Positions 29,108-39,774 are shown, counted from the stretch's first letter. The stretch: DNA of 64,000 nt from Acidobacteriota bacterium (GCA_023265315.1 JAHFUA010000002.1:1-64000); one strand, 5' to 3'. A program made the numbers and translations. The notes: generated by a model from the letters alone, not told the origin.

Positions 29108-30715
29108 CTACTCGCTTGCGGCAGTCGTGCGGGAGATCTCATCGAACTGGCGGTCGCGCGCTTTGCGGCGAATCACCTCCAGTACGGCCACTAGAGTGGC
29201 GAAGCTGGCCAGCCACGCTGCGGTCAAAATCTTGACCAGCCACGCCGGCGCCGCGCCTGCCTGCTTGAGAACGAATGGGAGAAAGTTCCAGGTGGTGATG
29301 TGGACGTAGTCCCATTCGTCCCACTTCATGGCGTAGTTGGTAAGGCTCCAGGCCTGCATCTTTCCGAGCGCGAGGGCGGCAATGTTCTTGAAGCGCAGCG
29401 CGATGACGAACGTGGGGTGGCCGAGGGTTTCCATCTGGTAGATCTCGAGGGGCACCCAGAATGCCACCGACGCAAGCTGGATGACGACGCCGGCCACCAC
29501 CAGCGTCATCCCGACTGCTCGCACGAACCGGCCCACCTGCGCGCCGTGTCGCAATAACAAGGGCACGGAAATGAACGCGACCAGTTCCGCTGTGGTTGAA
29601 ACGTAGCGGTCGCCCCAGGCGAAGTCGCCACTCCAGACTGTGTACCGCGCGTAGAAGCAGATGTAGGCCAGCAGCAGGAGCACGAAGGCGGCTACGTAGG
29701 CCTTGATCTCCGGCCGGAAGCGCCGCCACAGAAGAATGGAGACCAGGAGCGTCAACAGCAGCAGCGGGTCAAAGAGAAAAACGGACTTCTCCGGCGTGAA
29801 GAGGGCGCCGAAGAAGCCGACATGGAAGGGGTTCTCGAAGGGATAGTTCGCCGGCAGGCTGGGGTCGAGCATTCTGCGCTCGCGCCCGAAAACGCTGATG
29901 TAGGTGTTGAAGAACGAGCCGAAACGGTAGAACTGGTAGATACGATCGAGGAGAATGAACCCCGCATATACGGGTGCGGCCACCCGCAGGTACGAGATAG
30001 CGCGCTCCAGCAGGGCACGCCCACGTACGCCTGTGGAGTATGACACCAGCAGCAGGAAGACGCCGACCGCCATCAGGTCCATGCCGGTGGTGAGCCTCGT
30101 CAACAGGTTCAGTCCCAGCGCCCCGGAACCAATGAGCAGGGCCCGGCGACTCCCGGTGCGCAGCCACTCATACTGGAACGCCAGGCCGGTAAGCGTCAGC
30201 AGCATGATGTAGTTGTTCTCCATCATGTTCTGCGTGTAGTGCAGGTGGGTGGTGCAGAACAGCAGCGCCAGCACCCCAGCAATCGCCTGGTTCACGGTGA
30301 ACTCGAACCACCGCAGCAGGCGAAAGCACACCAGGGCAGTCAGAACCGACAGCAGAATGTTCGTGCAGTAGGTGACAACGATGTTGCGAACGCTGGGATC
30401 GTTTCCGCTGTAAGCGGAGAAGACCGGCAGCCGCTCGATGAAGCTCCCGGCAACGTCGAACGGAAGCAGCAGCAGCGACTGGCCGATCCCATACCACCCG
30501 TAGAGCTTGCCGCCGCGCCCATGCAAGCCGAACTCCGGGTATTCGTTGGGAAAGACCGCCGGCTCGGTGGTCCAGAACGAATGGGCCGCCTGCAGCCGGT
30601 GCATGGTGTCGCTGGAACCCAGTTCGCCGGACTGCACGAGCAGCGCGGCGAGGAATGCCACCACAGCTAGCAGAAAAGCTGGGCGGCAGAAAAGCGCAAG
30701 GAGGCGAGTTCGCAT
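29108..30715 (-). CDS. Polytopic membrane protein, glycosyltransferase (GT-C/ArnT-like) candidate
   Basis: Many TM helices across 535 aa, GT-C-like overall; no catalytic motif confirmed. Confidence 0.5.
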   Translation of the reverse strand: MRTRLLALFCRPAFLLAVVAFLAALLVQSGELGSSDTMHRLQAAHSFWTTEPAVFPNEYPEFGLHGRGGKLYGWYGIGQSLLLLPFDVAGSFIERLPVFSAYSGNDPSVRNIVVTYCTNILLSVLTALVCFRLLRWFEFTVNQAIAGVLALLFCTTHLHYTQNMMENNYIMLLTLTGLAFQYEWLRTGSRRALLIGSGALGLNLLTRLTTGMDLMAVGVFLLLVSYSTGVRGRALLERAISYLRVAAPVYAGFILLDRIYQFYRFGSFFNTYISVFGRERRMLDPSLPANYPFENPFHVGFFGALFTPEKSVFLFDPLLLLTLLVSILLWRRFRPEIKAYVAAFVLLLLAYICFYARYTVWSGDFAWGDRYVSTTAELVAFISVPLLLRHGAQVGRFVRAVGMTLVVAGVVIQLASVAFWVPLEIYQMETLGHPTFVIALRFKNIAALALGKMQAWSLTNYAMKWDEWDYVHITTWNFLPFVLKQAGAAPAWLVKILTAAWLASFATLVAVLEVIRRKARDRQFDEISRTTAASE

Positions 30716-30845
30716 CCGCAGCGATGCTATCGCACAGGCGGAAGGGGTTCAAATGTGTTGAGAGGCAGCTTGCGGCGTCTCCCGGCGAGAAAAGACGAGG
30801 AGACGCAGCTATGTCACTACGAAGCGGGCGGGGACGCCATGCCGG

Positions 30846-31244
30846 CTACCAGAGCGGCTTGCCGTTCTTGTCGCGGAAAGTGAACGTCTGGTTACCGCGC
30901 TCGATCTTGCGCGCCAGGATGGCATTTTCGTCGTCGCCGACCTTGGCCTTGGCGCCGACGATCTGGACCTCATCACCCTTGGCGAAACCGAACCCGTACT
31001 CGCTCAAGAACTTGCTCAAGGCGAGGTGAACGGTGACTAAGCCCTTGTCCGTCTTGACCACCAGGTGCGCGCCCATGCCGCCGCTCGCCGGGCATTGGAA
31101 ATCCTTCACTTCCTGCACCACACCCCTGATGGTCACTTCATTGCCGTGGTCGTACTTGGGAGCGCTGGCTGGGACTTGCGCCCAGGCCATAGTCACCGTT
31201 AAAAGAACGAGAATGCCTACGGCGAGAATGAATCTCCACGGCAT
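30846..31244 (-). CDS. Small exported protein with predicted OB-like domain, unknown function
   Basis: Signal peptide MPWRFILAVGILVLLTVTMAWAQ; VTIRGVVQEVKDFQCPASGGMGAHLVVKTDKGLVTVHLALSKFLSEYGFGFAKGDEVQIVGAKAKV. Confidence 0.65.
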   Translation of the reverse strand: MPWRFILAVGILVLLTVTMAWAQVPASAPKYDHGNEVTIRGVVQEVKDFQCPASGGMGAHLVVKTDKGLVTVHLALSKFLSEYGFGFAKGDEVQIVGAKAKVGDDENAILARKIERGNQTFTFRDKNGKPLW

Positions 31245-31353
31245 AGCGGGCCTCCTTTTGCCGAACTGTCGTCGCCGCCCGTGCGGACGCAGAATGAACG
31301 AACTCCCGCTCATATCCACTTAGCAACTTATGCCGGTCCCGGCCCCGGGGTCA

Positions 31354-31367
31354 GTGATGCCCATCAC
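31354..31367. promoter_or_regulatory. CRP-like box GTGATGCCCATCAC
   Basis: Exact GTGA-N6-TCAC in the divergent 31244/tatA intergenic region. Confidence 0.45.
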
Positions 31368-31510
31368 TTTGTGCTGCACCATAGGTCACCGCCGGGAGAC
31401 GCAGAACTTTCCGCGGCCGCAAGGGTTCCAGAAGAGGAGATGCCTGCCGCTCGCGGCATCTCTGCTAGGATTAAAGCCATCATCAGCTTTTTTTGTACTG
31501 GGGTCCTACG

Positions 31511-31699
31511 ATGTTTGGTGAACTCGGCCTTCCCGAAATCCTGCTCATCCTGGGGATCGCGCTGCTGCTGTTCGGCCCGAAGAAGCTCGGCGAACTGGGC
31601 AAGAGCCTGGGAGAAGGAATCCGCAGCTTCAGGTCGGCGGTGAAAGAGGAGCCGCCCAAGCCCGCTCCCGAATCGTCCGAGAAGAAAGAGGCCTCGTAA
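31511..31699 (+). CDS. tatA: Twin-arginine translocase TatA/TatE family subunit
   Basis: MFGELGLPEILLILGIALLLFGPKKLGELGKSLGEGIRSFRSAVKEE. Confidence 0.93.
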   Translation: MFGELGLPEILLILGIALLLFGPKKLGELGKSLGEGIRSFRSAVKEEPPKPAPESSEKKEAS

Positions 31700-31800
31700 G
31701 GAGAGCGTCCTGGGGCAGGTCAGCTGCTCTTGCGCTACGCCCGCACCGATTCACACGGTACCACCCGCAAGTTAGCGCCCGCCGCGGGGCGGCTAAGTCG

Positions 31801-32040
31801 CTAGTCCAAGAGCGTCAACTGGGCTTCCAGGTCGGCGAGCGCCTGGTTCAGCATCTCGCGATGTCGCGGATTCTGGCTGACCTCCAATTGCTGGAGTACG
31901 CGGCTGCGCGAGAGCACGAGCGCCTGGCGGCGGCGCATGCGCTCCGGGTCGTGGTTGTCGTGGTGGCTGGACTCCTGGTTGCTGGTTTCGGCTGACTCGA
32001 TCTGTGATTCTATGGACTTGCTTTCCCAACCTCTGGCCAT
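31801..32040 (-). CDS. Short hypothetical protein
   Basis: MARGWESKSIESQIESAETSNQESSHHDNHDPERMRRRQALVLSRSRVLQQLEVSQNPRHREMLNQALADLEAQLTLLD; plausible codon usage and helical C-terminus. Confidence 0.5.
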   Translation of the reverse strand: MARGWESKSIESQIESAETSNQESSHHDNHDPERMRRRQALVLSRSRVLQQLEVSQNPRHREMLNQALADLEAQLTLLD

Positions 32041-32220
32041 ATTCGCGATTATACGAAGCCCGGCGCACAAAATCAGGTGCTTGTTCTGGTGCGGTGGTAC
32101 CGGATGTGTCTGCACATCGTGAATCGATATTAGGTTGCTCGCCGGTACGTCCGTACCCGGACCTAAAGTAATTTGAGCGTCCACAGGACCGGAGATTACT
32201 ATCGACAACGAGGTGAAGGC

Positions 32221-32595
32221 ATGGCCACGGAAGTCGTAATGCCGCAGCCGGGGTACGGGAGGATGCGGCGCTGGCCGCGTTACCGCATCAACGTGCCTGT
32301 CCGCGTGCTGGTCCAGAGGCCCGACAAGACGGTAATCGTCAGCGGCCGGGGTATGGAGCTGAGTGAAGGCGGCATGGCCATTTTCGCCGGCGTCGAACTG
32401 AAGGTCGGCCAGCGCGTGGAAATCGAATTCACGCCTCCCTACGACGGCCAGCCCGTGCGCGTGCGCAGCACCATCCGCAACCGCAACGGCTACAACTACG
32501 GCACCCAGTTCCTGCTCCTGAGCCGTGAAGACAACCAGCAGGCCGAGCAGATCCGCCAAGTCTTGCAGGCGATGGGATCGCCCACGGACGACTGA
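32221..32595 (+). CDS. PilZ domain protein
   Basis: RWPRYRINVPVRVLVQRPDK ... GRGMELSEGGMAIFAGVELKVGQRVEIEFTPP ... VRSTIRNRNGYNYGTQFL: PilZ RxxxR ... (D/E)xSxxG pattern. Confidence 0.88.
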   Translation: MATEVVMPQPGYGRMRRWPRYRINVPVRVLVQRPDKTVIVSGRGMELSEGGMAIFAGVELKVGQRVEIEFTPPYDGQPVRVRSTIRNRNGYNYGTQFLLLSREDNQQAEQIRQVLQAMGSPTDD

Positions 32596-32852
32596 ACCGG
32601 CACCCAGATCGCGAAGTCCCTACGCCGTCCTGGCGACACCGGCGGGCTCAAACTTCGCCACTAAAGATTCGATCAGCTCTTCCTTTGCGCGAAGATCGGC
32701 CTTGAACCGGTAGTCCTCGGTTTGGCTCTTCAGACCTCAGGTCGATTTGCATGTGAGTGCCTCCGACCGACTTTAAGTCTGGTCCTGCTGTGTCCAGGCG
32801 GGTGCAGGTGGACGGTCCCAAAACGGGACCAGGCTGTATACTCTGGGCCGCC

Positions 32853-33800
32853 ATGTACCCACAGCTTGATGCGCGATTGAAGAGCCGCGAACCCGTCCTG
32901 CTGGACGGAGCTCTGGGGACGGAACTGGTGCGCCGCGGGGTGCGCTGGCGCAAGCACGGACTGCTCACTGACGCCGAACGCGTCCTGCGGCTGCATGAGG
33001 AGTACCTGGCGGCTGGCGCCGGCGTGATCCGCACCAACACCTTTCAACTGAATCCCCGCATCTACCTCAACGTCTTCCGCAACCGCGAGCACATGCGCCA
33101 CATCGGGGCGCCCGGACTGGAAGAGCTCACGCCCAAACTCCTGCGCACCAGCGTGCGGGTGGCGCGACAGGCCCGCGCCAATGCAGGCAAGGAGAAGCAG
33201 GCGGCGATTGCAGGCGTGCTGGCGCCGCTCGAACACTGCTTCCGTCCCGACCTGGCGCCGGGATTCGAGCAGGCGCGCGCGGAACAGCGCGAGCTGGCGC
33301 ACGTCTTCGCCGAGGAGCGTGTCGACCTGCTGCTGGCGGAGAGCATGAACACCATCGCGGAAGCGCGGGCGGTGGCGGAGGCGGCGCGCGCCGTCGGACT
33401 GCCGGTTTGGATAAGTTTTGTCATCGGGCCGGAAGGAGAGCTGCTGAGCCGCGAGCCGCTAGCGCAAGCCGTGGCCGAGGTGGAGAGGCTGGGCGCGCAG
33501 GCGGTGCTGGTCAACTGCGCTCCACCCGCTGAGATCGGCCGAGCTCTCGCCAAAGTCAAAGCGGCGACGCGGCTTCCCTATGGCGGCTTCGCGCATATCG
33601 GGCGGTTCTCGCCGCCGAGCTGGAAGTTCGAATTCTTCCCCCAGTTCAGCGAAACCGAAACCTGGCCCCCCGAGCGTTACGCCAGCGAAGCCCAGCGCTG
33701 GGGGGAGGAGGGCGCCACGATCATCGGCGGCTGTTGCGGCACGACGCCGGCGCACATCGCAGCGCTGCACGCCCGGCGGGAAGGAGCCAAGTCGGCATGA
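32853..33800 (+). CDS. Homocysteine S-methyltransferase family protein (copy 1)
   Basis: EPVLLDGALGTELVRRG, RTNTFQLNP, VLVNCAPPAEI and GGCCGTTPAHIAALHARR (zinc Cys ligands). Confidence 0.88.
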   Translation: MYPQLDARLKSREPVLLDGALGTELVRRGVRWRKHGLLTDAERVLRLHEEYLAAGAGVIRTNTFQLNPRIYLNVFRNREHMRHIGAPGLEELTPKLLRTSVRVARQARANAGKEKQAAIAGVLAPLEHCFRPDLAPGFEQARAEQRELAHVFAEERVDLLLAESMNTIAEARAVAEAARAVGLPVWISFVIGPEGELLSREPLAQAVAEVERLGAQAVLVNCAPPAEIGRALAKVKAATRLPYGGFAHIGRFSPPSWKFEFFPQFSETETWPPERYASEAQRWGEEGATIIGGCCGTTPAHIAALHARREGAKSA

Positions 33801-34723
33801 GCTACCAGGCGATCGGCAATAAGCTCGCGGCGGGCGGGACAGTAATCCTTGACGGCGCCATCGGCACCGAGATCCTGCGCCGCAACGTCACTTGGGCCGA
33901 CCACCAACTGGCGAGCCGGCCGGAATTCGTGCGCGGCATCCACGAAGACTATATCCGCGCCGGTGCCGACGTGATCAGCACCAACAGCTTTCAGCTCTGC
34001 CGGCGCGCGCTCTACAACCACTTTCGCGATGAGGTCCACCGCCGGCAGATCGGCTCGACCGACCTCGACGATCGCGCCAACGAGCTGCTGGCGGCTTCGG
34101 TGCGCCTGGCCATCGAAGCGCGCGCGCACGCGGCGGCGGGGCGGCCCGTCGCAGTGGCCGCGGCCATCACCACCCTGGAGTGGTGCTTCCGTCCCGACCT
34201 GGCGCCGTCGCCCGAACAGGCGAAACGCGAGTACCGCGAAATCTTCCAGGTGGTAAAGGACGCGGGCGCCGATTTGGTGCTGCTGGAGACGCTGAACAGC
34301 ATCTCGGAAGCTCGCGCCGCGCTGGAGGTGGCCAAGAGCCTCGGCCTTCCCTGCTGGACCAGCTTCGTGTGCGACGAACGCGGAAGGTTGTTCACCGGCG
34401 AGACCATGGCTGAGATGGTCGCCGCGCTCGAACCGCTGGGAGTGGACGCCATCCTGCTGAACTGCGCGCCGCCGGGGGACATCAACGCCGGGATGAAGGA
34501 ATTGCTACCGCACGCACGGGTGGCGACGGGAGCATATCCCCACATCGGGCGCTTCGACCCGCCGGAGTGGATGTTCACCGACGAGTATCCGCCGGCGCGC
34601 TATTTGCAAGTGGCCTCAAGTTGGAAGCAGATGGGAGCGCGGATTCTGGGCGGCTGCTGCGGCACCACGCCCGAGCACATCGCGGCGCTGGCGGATCTGC
34701 GCGAGAGGCCGGCGCAGGCGTAA
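33797..34723 (+). CDS. Homocysteine S-methyltransferase family protein (copy 2)
   Basis: TVILDGAIGTEILRRN, STNSFQLC, ILLNCAPPGDI, GGCCGTTPEHIAALADLR; ATGA overlap with copy 1. Confidence 0.88.
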   Translation: MSYQAIGNKLAAGGTVILDGAIGTEILRRNVTWADHQLASRPEFVRGIHEDYIRAGADVISTNSFQLCRRALYNHFRDEVHRRQIGSTDLDDRANELLAASVRLAIEARAHAAAGRPVAVAAAITTLEWCFRPDLAPSPEQAKREYREIFQVVKDAGADLVLLETLNSISEARAALEVAKSLGLPCWTSFVCDERGRLFTGETMAEMVAALEPLGVDAILLNCAPPGDINAGMKELLPHARVATGAYPHIGRFDPPEWMFTDEYPPARYLQVASSWKQMGARILGGCCGTTPEHIAALADLRERPAQA

Positions 34724-34735
34724 TGTGCTTCGCAA

Positions 34736-34770
34736 AAACGCAGACATGTAACAAGCTACGTCTCTACAGC
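34736..34770. repeat. Degenerate GAGACGCAGC-family half-palindrome (acgcagacatgtaacaagctacgtctctac)
   Basis: Between the convergent homocysteine methyltransferase gene and the 34773 gene. Confidence 0.6.
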
Positions 34771-34772
34771 TT

Positions 34773-35441
34773 CTACTCCGCCGCCAGTTTCCAGCCCTTG
34801 TCTCCGCGAACAAAGGTCAATGCCGCCTGGGCGGGTTCCACTTGGTAAAACGCTACGCCGTATTTCTGGATGAGTGTGGAGCGGTCCCAGGTATTGAAGC
34901 TCTTCACCAGCGGCCCGGAGGCGTCGAAGGCGTTGCCTAGCTCGTTGGGCGCCCATTGCCAGGTGAACTGCACGTAAGCGATGTCGCGGTTGCTGATGGT
35001 GACCTTGGACACGGCAGTCAACTGGCGCTCCGCCAGGGGAACGGTGTAAGCATCCGTGCCATCCGAGTTCCTAGTCTTTACCACTCCCGGGATGGCGGCC
35101 AGCTTGCGCTCACCTTCGGGCGCGAAAGCAACGCTAATGTCGGCGCCCTTGGCCTTGCCCAGCTTGAGGATGCCGGCTTTTTCCAGCAGGCGGTAATGCG
35201 GGTCGCGGATCTTCTCGTCCACGCTGGGCTGCAGCACGCCGACGTGGAAGTGGACGGTGGCCGGCCCTTCTCCCTTCAGGAATGCCGCGACGAGTCCGGC
35301 GGCCTGTTCCTGGGACAAGCTCTTGCTGGGCACCACCCAGTAGCCGATCGTGCCCACGATCACCGCGATCAGCACCAGGACCAGCGCCAGCGGTATGAAG
35401 TACGACGATTCCTTCTGCAACTTAAGTTCTTCTTCGAACAT
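34773..35441 (-). CDS. Membrane-anchored hypothetical protein
   Basis: MFEEELKLQKESSYFIPLALVLVLIAVIVGTIGYWVV: one N-terminal TM then a soluble domain; conserved-looking ORF. Confidence 0.6.
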   Translation of the reverse strand: MFEEELKLQKESSYFIPLALVLVLIAVIVGTIGYWVVPSKSLSQEQAAGLVAAFLKGEGPATVHFHVGVLQPSVDEKIRDPHYRLLEKAGILKLGKAKGADISVAFAPEGERKLAAIPGVVKTRNSDGTDAYTVPLAERQLTAVSKVTISNRDIAYVQFTWQWAPNELGNAFDASGPLVKSFNTWDRSTLIQKYGVAFYQVEPAQAALTFVRGDKGWKLAAE

Positions 35442-35575
35442 CGGCACGCTCCCGCGAGGGCCGTCAAAACCACCCCAGCAAACCGAAGCCGAGTTGGCTG
35501 GGGCCCCTGGGTTTGGGGCCGGGGCCCCCCGATAATCCTGCAACTTCCACTATAGGCGGTGGCGCGTAGGGGTCT

Positions 35576-35589
35576 GTGACCGCGCTTAC
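35576..35589. promoter_or_regulatory. Near-match CRP-like box GTGACCGCGCTTAC
   Basis: GTGA-N6-TTAC, 46 nt before an exact box. Confidence 0.35.
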
Positions 35590-35635
35590 AAGCGTGCGTG
35601 ACGGATGAGCACGCGACCGAAAATCACGGGCGAGT

Positions 35636-35649
35636 GTGATAACGGTCAC
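35636..35649. promoter_or_regulatory. CRP-like box GTGATAACGGTCAC
   Basis: Exact GTGA-N6-TCAC, 64 nt upstream of the TPR/zinc-ribbon gene. Confidence 0.5.
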
Positions 35650-35713
35650 TGTGCAAGGTGGAACGGCGTCGTGAAATGGAGGCTGCGGGGCTGTCCGCAG
35701 GGCGAGGGATGCC

Positions 35714-36460
35714 ATGAGCAACGGGAAGGTGGTTTCTGTCGAGCGCTGTCCGAGGTGTGGCGCCAGTTGCGCCCCTAACCACAAGTTCTGCGCGGAATGC
35801 GGCAGGTTCCTGCGCGACGAATTCCTGGACCAACGATTGCTGTTGGCGCTGGTGCATGAACGCGAGGGCCGCAACGACGAAGCCCGCCAGGAGCTGGAGC
35901 GCATCCTGGAATCGGATCCCGGCCACGTGCTCGCCAATCATTGGTTGGGGAGTCTGTATTTCCACGAAGGCGTGCTGGAAGTCGCGATCCGCTATTACCA
36001 GAAGGCGGTCGCGGCGGCGCCGCGCTTCATCCTGGCGCACTATGACCTGGGCGTGGCCTGGTATCACCAGGGCAACATGCTGGAGGCGATCCGCGCCTTC
36101 CGCCGCTGTCTGGAGATCGACCCGCACTACAACGCCGCCCATTACCGGCTGGCGCTGGCGCTGTTCCATGCCGGACAACTGGAGGAAGCGCTGAAGCAGT
36201 TCGAAGACGCGATCCTCCTCACCCCGGAGTACCTGATGGCGCACTACCACATGGGCGTGATCCACGAGCGGCGGGGCGAGATGCAGGCCGCCGAGTGTGC
36301 CTTCGAGTACAGCGAGGACCAGGCGGTGGGCGAGGTCAGCAGCCTTTTCCACCTGGCGGTGCTTCGCCGGGCGCAGGGGGATGTGGCCGGAGCCGAGGAA
36401 TGTCTGCGGCGAGCGCGCGAGTTCGGGCAGAACCTGTCGCCGGCAACCGTCCGCCCGTAG
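35714..36460 (+). CDS. TPR-repeat protein with N-terminal zinc ribbon
   Basis: CPRCGASCAPNHKFCAECGRFL followed by repeated 34-aa TPR units (FILAHYDLGVAWYHQGNMLEAIRAFRRCLEIDPHYNAAHYRLALALFHAGQLEEALKQFE). Confidence 0.85.
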   Translation: MSNGKVVSVERCPRCGASCAPNHKFCAECGRFLRDEFLDQRLLLALVHEREGRNDEARQELERILESDPGHVLANHWLGSLYFHEGVLEVAIRYYQKAVAAAPRFILAHYDLGVAWYHQGNMLEAIRAFRRCLEIDPHYNAAHYRLALALFHAGQLEEALKQFEDAILLTPEYLMAHYHMGVIHERRGEMQAAECAFEYSEDQAVGEVSSLFHLAVLRRAQGDVAGAEECLRRAREFGQNLSPATVRP

Positions 36461-36477
36461 TCGGCTGGACCAGCCGA
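36461..36477. terminator. Hairpin TCGGCTGG-A-CCAGCCGA immediately after TPR gene stop
   Basis: Perfect 8-bp arms directly following the stop codon at 36460; no strong U-tract. Confidence 0.4.
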
Positions 36478-36577
36478 TTCTCCAAGCGCCTCTCCACGCT
36501 ACCCACCTTTTTGGATATTTGTGAACTCGGAATCTGTGTCGTAAGCTGGAGTCGCTCAGCGCACGCGGGGGAGGACT

Positions 36578-37045
36578 GTGCAGGAACGATTCATGCGGAG
36601 GGCCATCGCGCTCTCGCTGGAGAACGTCGAGTTGGGCCGGGGAGGTCCGTTCGCCGCCGTGGTGGTGCGGAACGGCGAGATCATTGGGGAGGGGACCAAC
36701 CAGGTGACCTCCAGCAACGACCCCAGCGCGCACGCTGAGATGCTGGCGGTGCGGGCCGCCTGCTGCAGGCTCGCGCATTTCCAACTGACGGGATGCGAGA
36801 TCTACACCAGTTGCGAGCCCTGTCCCATGTGCCTGGGGCTGATCTATTGGGCACGGCCGGACAAGGTTTATTACGCCAACACGGCGGAGGATGCGGCCGC
36901 CATCGGCTTCGATGACTCGCGCATCTATCGCGAGCTCGAGTCGCCGCCCGCCGCGCGCAGCATCCCCATGATGCAGATGCTGCGCCACGAAGCTCTGGCC
37001 GCATTCCGTGCCTGGCAGGAAAAACCAGGCAAGATTCCTTATTGA
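36578..37045 (+). CDS. Nucleoside/guanine deaminase (CDA fold)
   Basis: SAHAEMLAVRAA and TSCEPCPMCLGLIYWARPDKVYYAN zinc motifs; gene neighbourhood favours guanine deaminase activity. Confidence 0.85.
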   Translation: MQERFMRRAIALSLENVELGRGGPFAAVVVRNGEIIGEGTNQVTSSNDPSAHAEMLAVRAACCRLAHFQLTGCEIYTSCEPCPMCLGLIYWARPDKVYYANTAEDAAAIGFDDSRIYRELESPPAARSIPMMQMLRHEALAAFRAWQEKPGKIPY

Positions 37046-39286
37046 TCGAGATGCAATCCGACTCCATGGCCGACCGATTCATTGGTAAGTCCATCCCGCG
37101 GAAAGAAGGCCGCGCGAAGGTGACCGGCCGCGCCCTGTACGTGGACGACATGGTGATGCCGGGGATGCTCTATGGCGCAACGGTGCGCAGCCCGGTCGCC
37201 CGCGGGCGCATCCGCGGGATCCGCTACGCCCAAGGCATTCCCTGGGACGAGTTCACCATCGTCACCGCCCAGGACATCCCGGGAAAGAACTGCGTGGCGC
37301 TCATGCTCAACGACCAGCCATGTCTTGCGGACCAGGTGGTGAACCACGCGGAGGAGCCGGTGGTCCTGCTGGCGCACCCGGACCGGTACCTGCTGGAAGA
37401 AGCGCGGCGCGCCGTCGAGCTCGACATCGAGCCGCTGCCGGCGGTGTTCACCATTGACGAATCCCTCGCTAGGCAGCAAGTGGTCTGGGGCGAGGACAAC
37501 ATTTTCAAGTCCTTCCTGGTAGAGTCGGGCGACGTGGAGAGCGCATGGGGCCACGCCCACCTCATCGTCGAAGGTGAGTACGAGACTGGCGCCCAGGAGC
37601 AGCTCTACATCGAGCCGCAGGGAATGATCGCAACCTTCACCGCGGAGCAAGGATTGACCGTCTGGGGCTCGATGCAGTGCCCGTACTACGTCCACCGCGC
37701 GCTGATGACGTTGCTGGACTTGCCGGTAAACCAAGTGCGGGTGATCCAGACCGAGACCGGTGGCGGCTTCGGCGGCAAGGAAGAGTACCCGTCGATGATC
37801 GCCGGGCACGCCGCGCTGCTGGCGCGGAAGTCGGGCAAGCCGGTCAAGATCGTGTACGACCGCATGGAAGACATGGCGGCCACCACCAAGCGGCACCCCT
37901 CGCGCACGCGGCATCGCACCGCGGTCACGCGCGAGGGTAAGCTGCTGGCCATGGACATCGAGTTCGTGGTAGATGGCGGCGCTTATGCCACGCTCTCGCC
38001 GGTGGTGCTGTCGCGCGGCACCATCCACGCCGCCGGGCCGTACTTCTGCCCCAACGTGCGCATCCGCAGCCAGGCTGTAGCCACCAACTTCCCGCCGCAC
38101 GGGGCGTTTCGCGGCTTCGGCGCGCCGCAGAGCATCTTCGCGCTGGAACGCCAGATGGACCAGGTCGCCAAAGTCCTCGGCCTCGCTCCCGAGGAATTGC
38201 GTCGCCGCAACTTCGTGAAGCAAGGCGAGACGCTGGCGGTCGGGCAGGTGGTGCGGGAAAAAGTTGACATGGCCGGGCTGATGGAGCGCGCGCTGGAGCT
38301 GAGCGATTACTACGCCAAGCGCAAGCGCTTTGCGGAGGAAAATCCTCGTCGCGAGGTGAAGAAAGGGATCGGCTTGGCGTCGTTCCTGCACGGCGCAGGA
38401 TTCACCGGATCGGGCGAGCGTTACCTGGCATCGCTGGTCGGGGCGGAGGCGACGCCGGAGGGCCGCGTGCGCGTGCTGGCCGCCAGCACCGAGATGGGGC
38501 AGGGCACAATGACGGTGTTCTCGCAGATCGCGGCTGAGGCCCTGGGCGTGGATTACGACATGATTGAGATCGTGCAGCCGGACACCGCGGTCGTCCCCAA
38601 CAGCGGTCCCACGGTGGCTTCGCGTACCTGCATGGTGGTGGGCAAGCTGGTTGAGTCGGCGGTGCTCGGGATTCGGCAGCAACTCCTGAGTAGCGGCCTG
38701 CTGCCGGAGAGATACACATCGGAGCAGTTCCGGCAAGCCTGCCGGCAGTTCATCGAAAATCACGGCGCTCTGAAATCAAGCAGCGAGTACAGCGCTCCCC
38801 CTGGCGTCTACTGGGACGATGACAAGTACCGTGGCGACGCGTACGGTGCCTATGCCTGGGCGGTGTACGTGGCGGAAGTTTCGGTGGACCTGACGACTTA
38901 CGAAATCCGCGTGGACGATTTCGTCGCCGTGCAGGAGGTCGGGCGGGTGATCAATCCGGTGCTGGCGACGGGGCAGATCGAAGGCGGCGTGGCCCAGGGC
39001 ATTGGCTTCGCGCTCTACGAGAACGTGGTCTGGCAGGAAGGGCAGATGGTCAACAGCCAGATGACCAATTACATCATGCCGACTTCCGCCGACCTGCCGC
39101 CCATCCGCGTGTTCTTCGAGGAAGTGCCCTACGCACACGGGCCGGGCGGCGCCAAGGGCATCGGCGAACTGCCCATTGATGGGCCGGCGCCGGCGATCGT
39201 GAATGCCATCGAGAACGCCGGCGGGGTGAACGTCAACCGCATCCCCGTCACCCCGGAAGTGCTGATGGAAGCGCTGGAGGGCGTGC

Positions 39287-39294
<8 letters not shown>
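37042..39294 (+). CDS. Xanthine dehydrogenase family, molybdopterin-binding subunit
   Basis: TETGGGFGGKEEYPSMIAGHAALLARKSGKPVKIVYDR, FRGFGAPQSIFALE, TEMGQGTMTVFSQIAAEALG, GPGGAKGIGELP. Confidence 0.94.

Positions 39295-39774
<480 letters not shown>

Noticed and set aside
31801-32559. 252-aa minus-strand ORF as a single long protein
   Set aside because: The upstream two thirds overlap the PilZ gene in antisense; only the last 79 codons (from 32040) look like a real gene.
37039-38763. 574-aa minus-strand ORF opposite the XDH molybdopterin subunit
   Set aside because: Antisense to a clearly recognised gene; Arg/His/Ala-rich translation with no motif, typical of GC-rich antisense frames.
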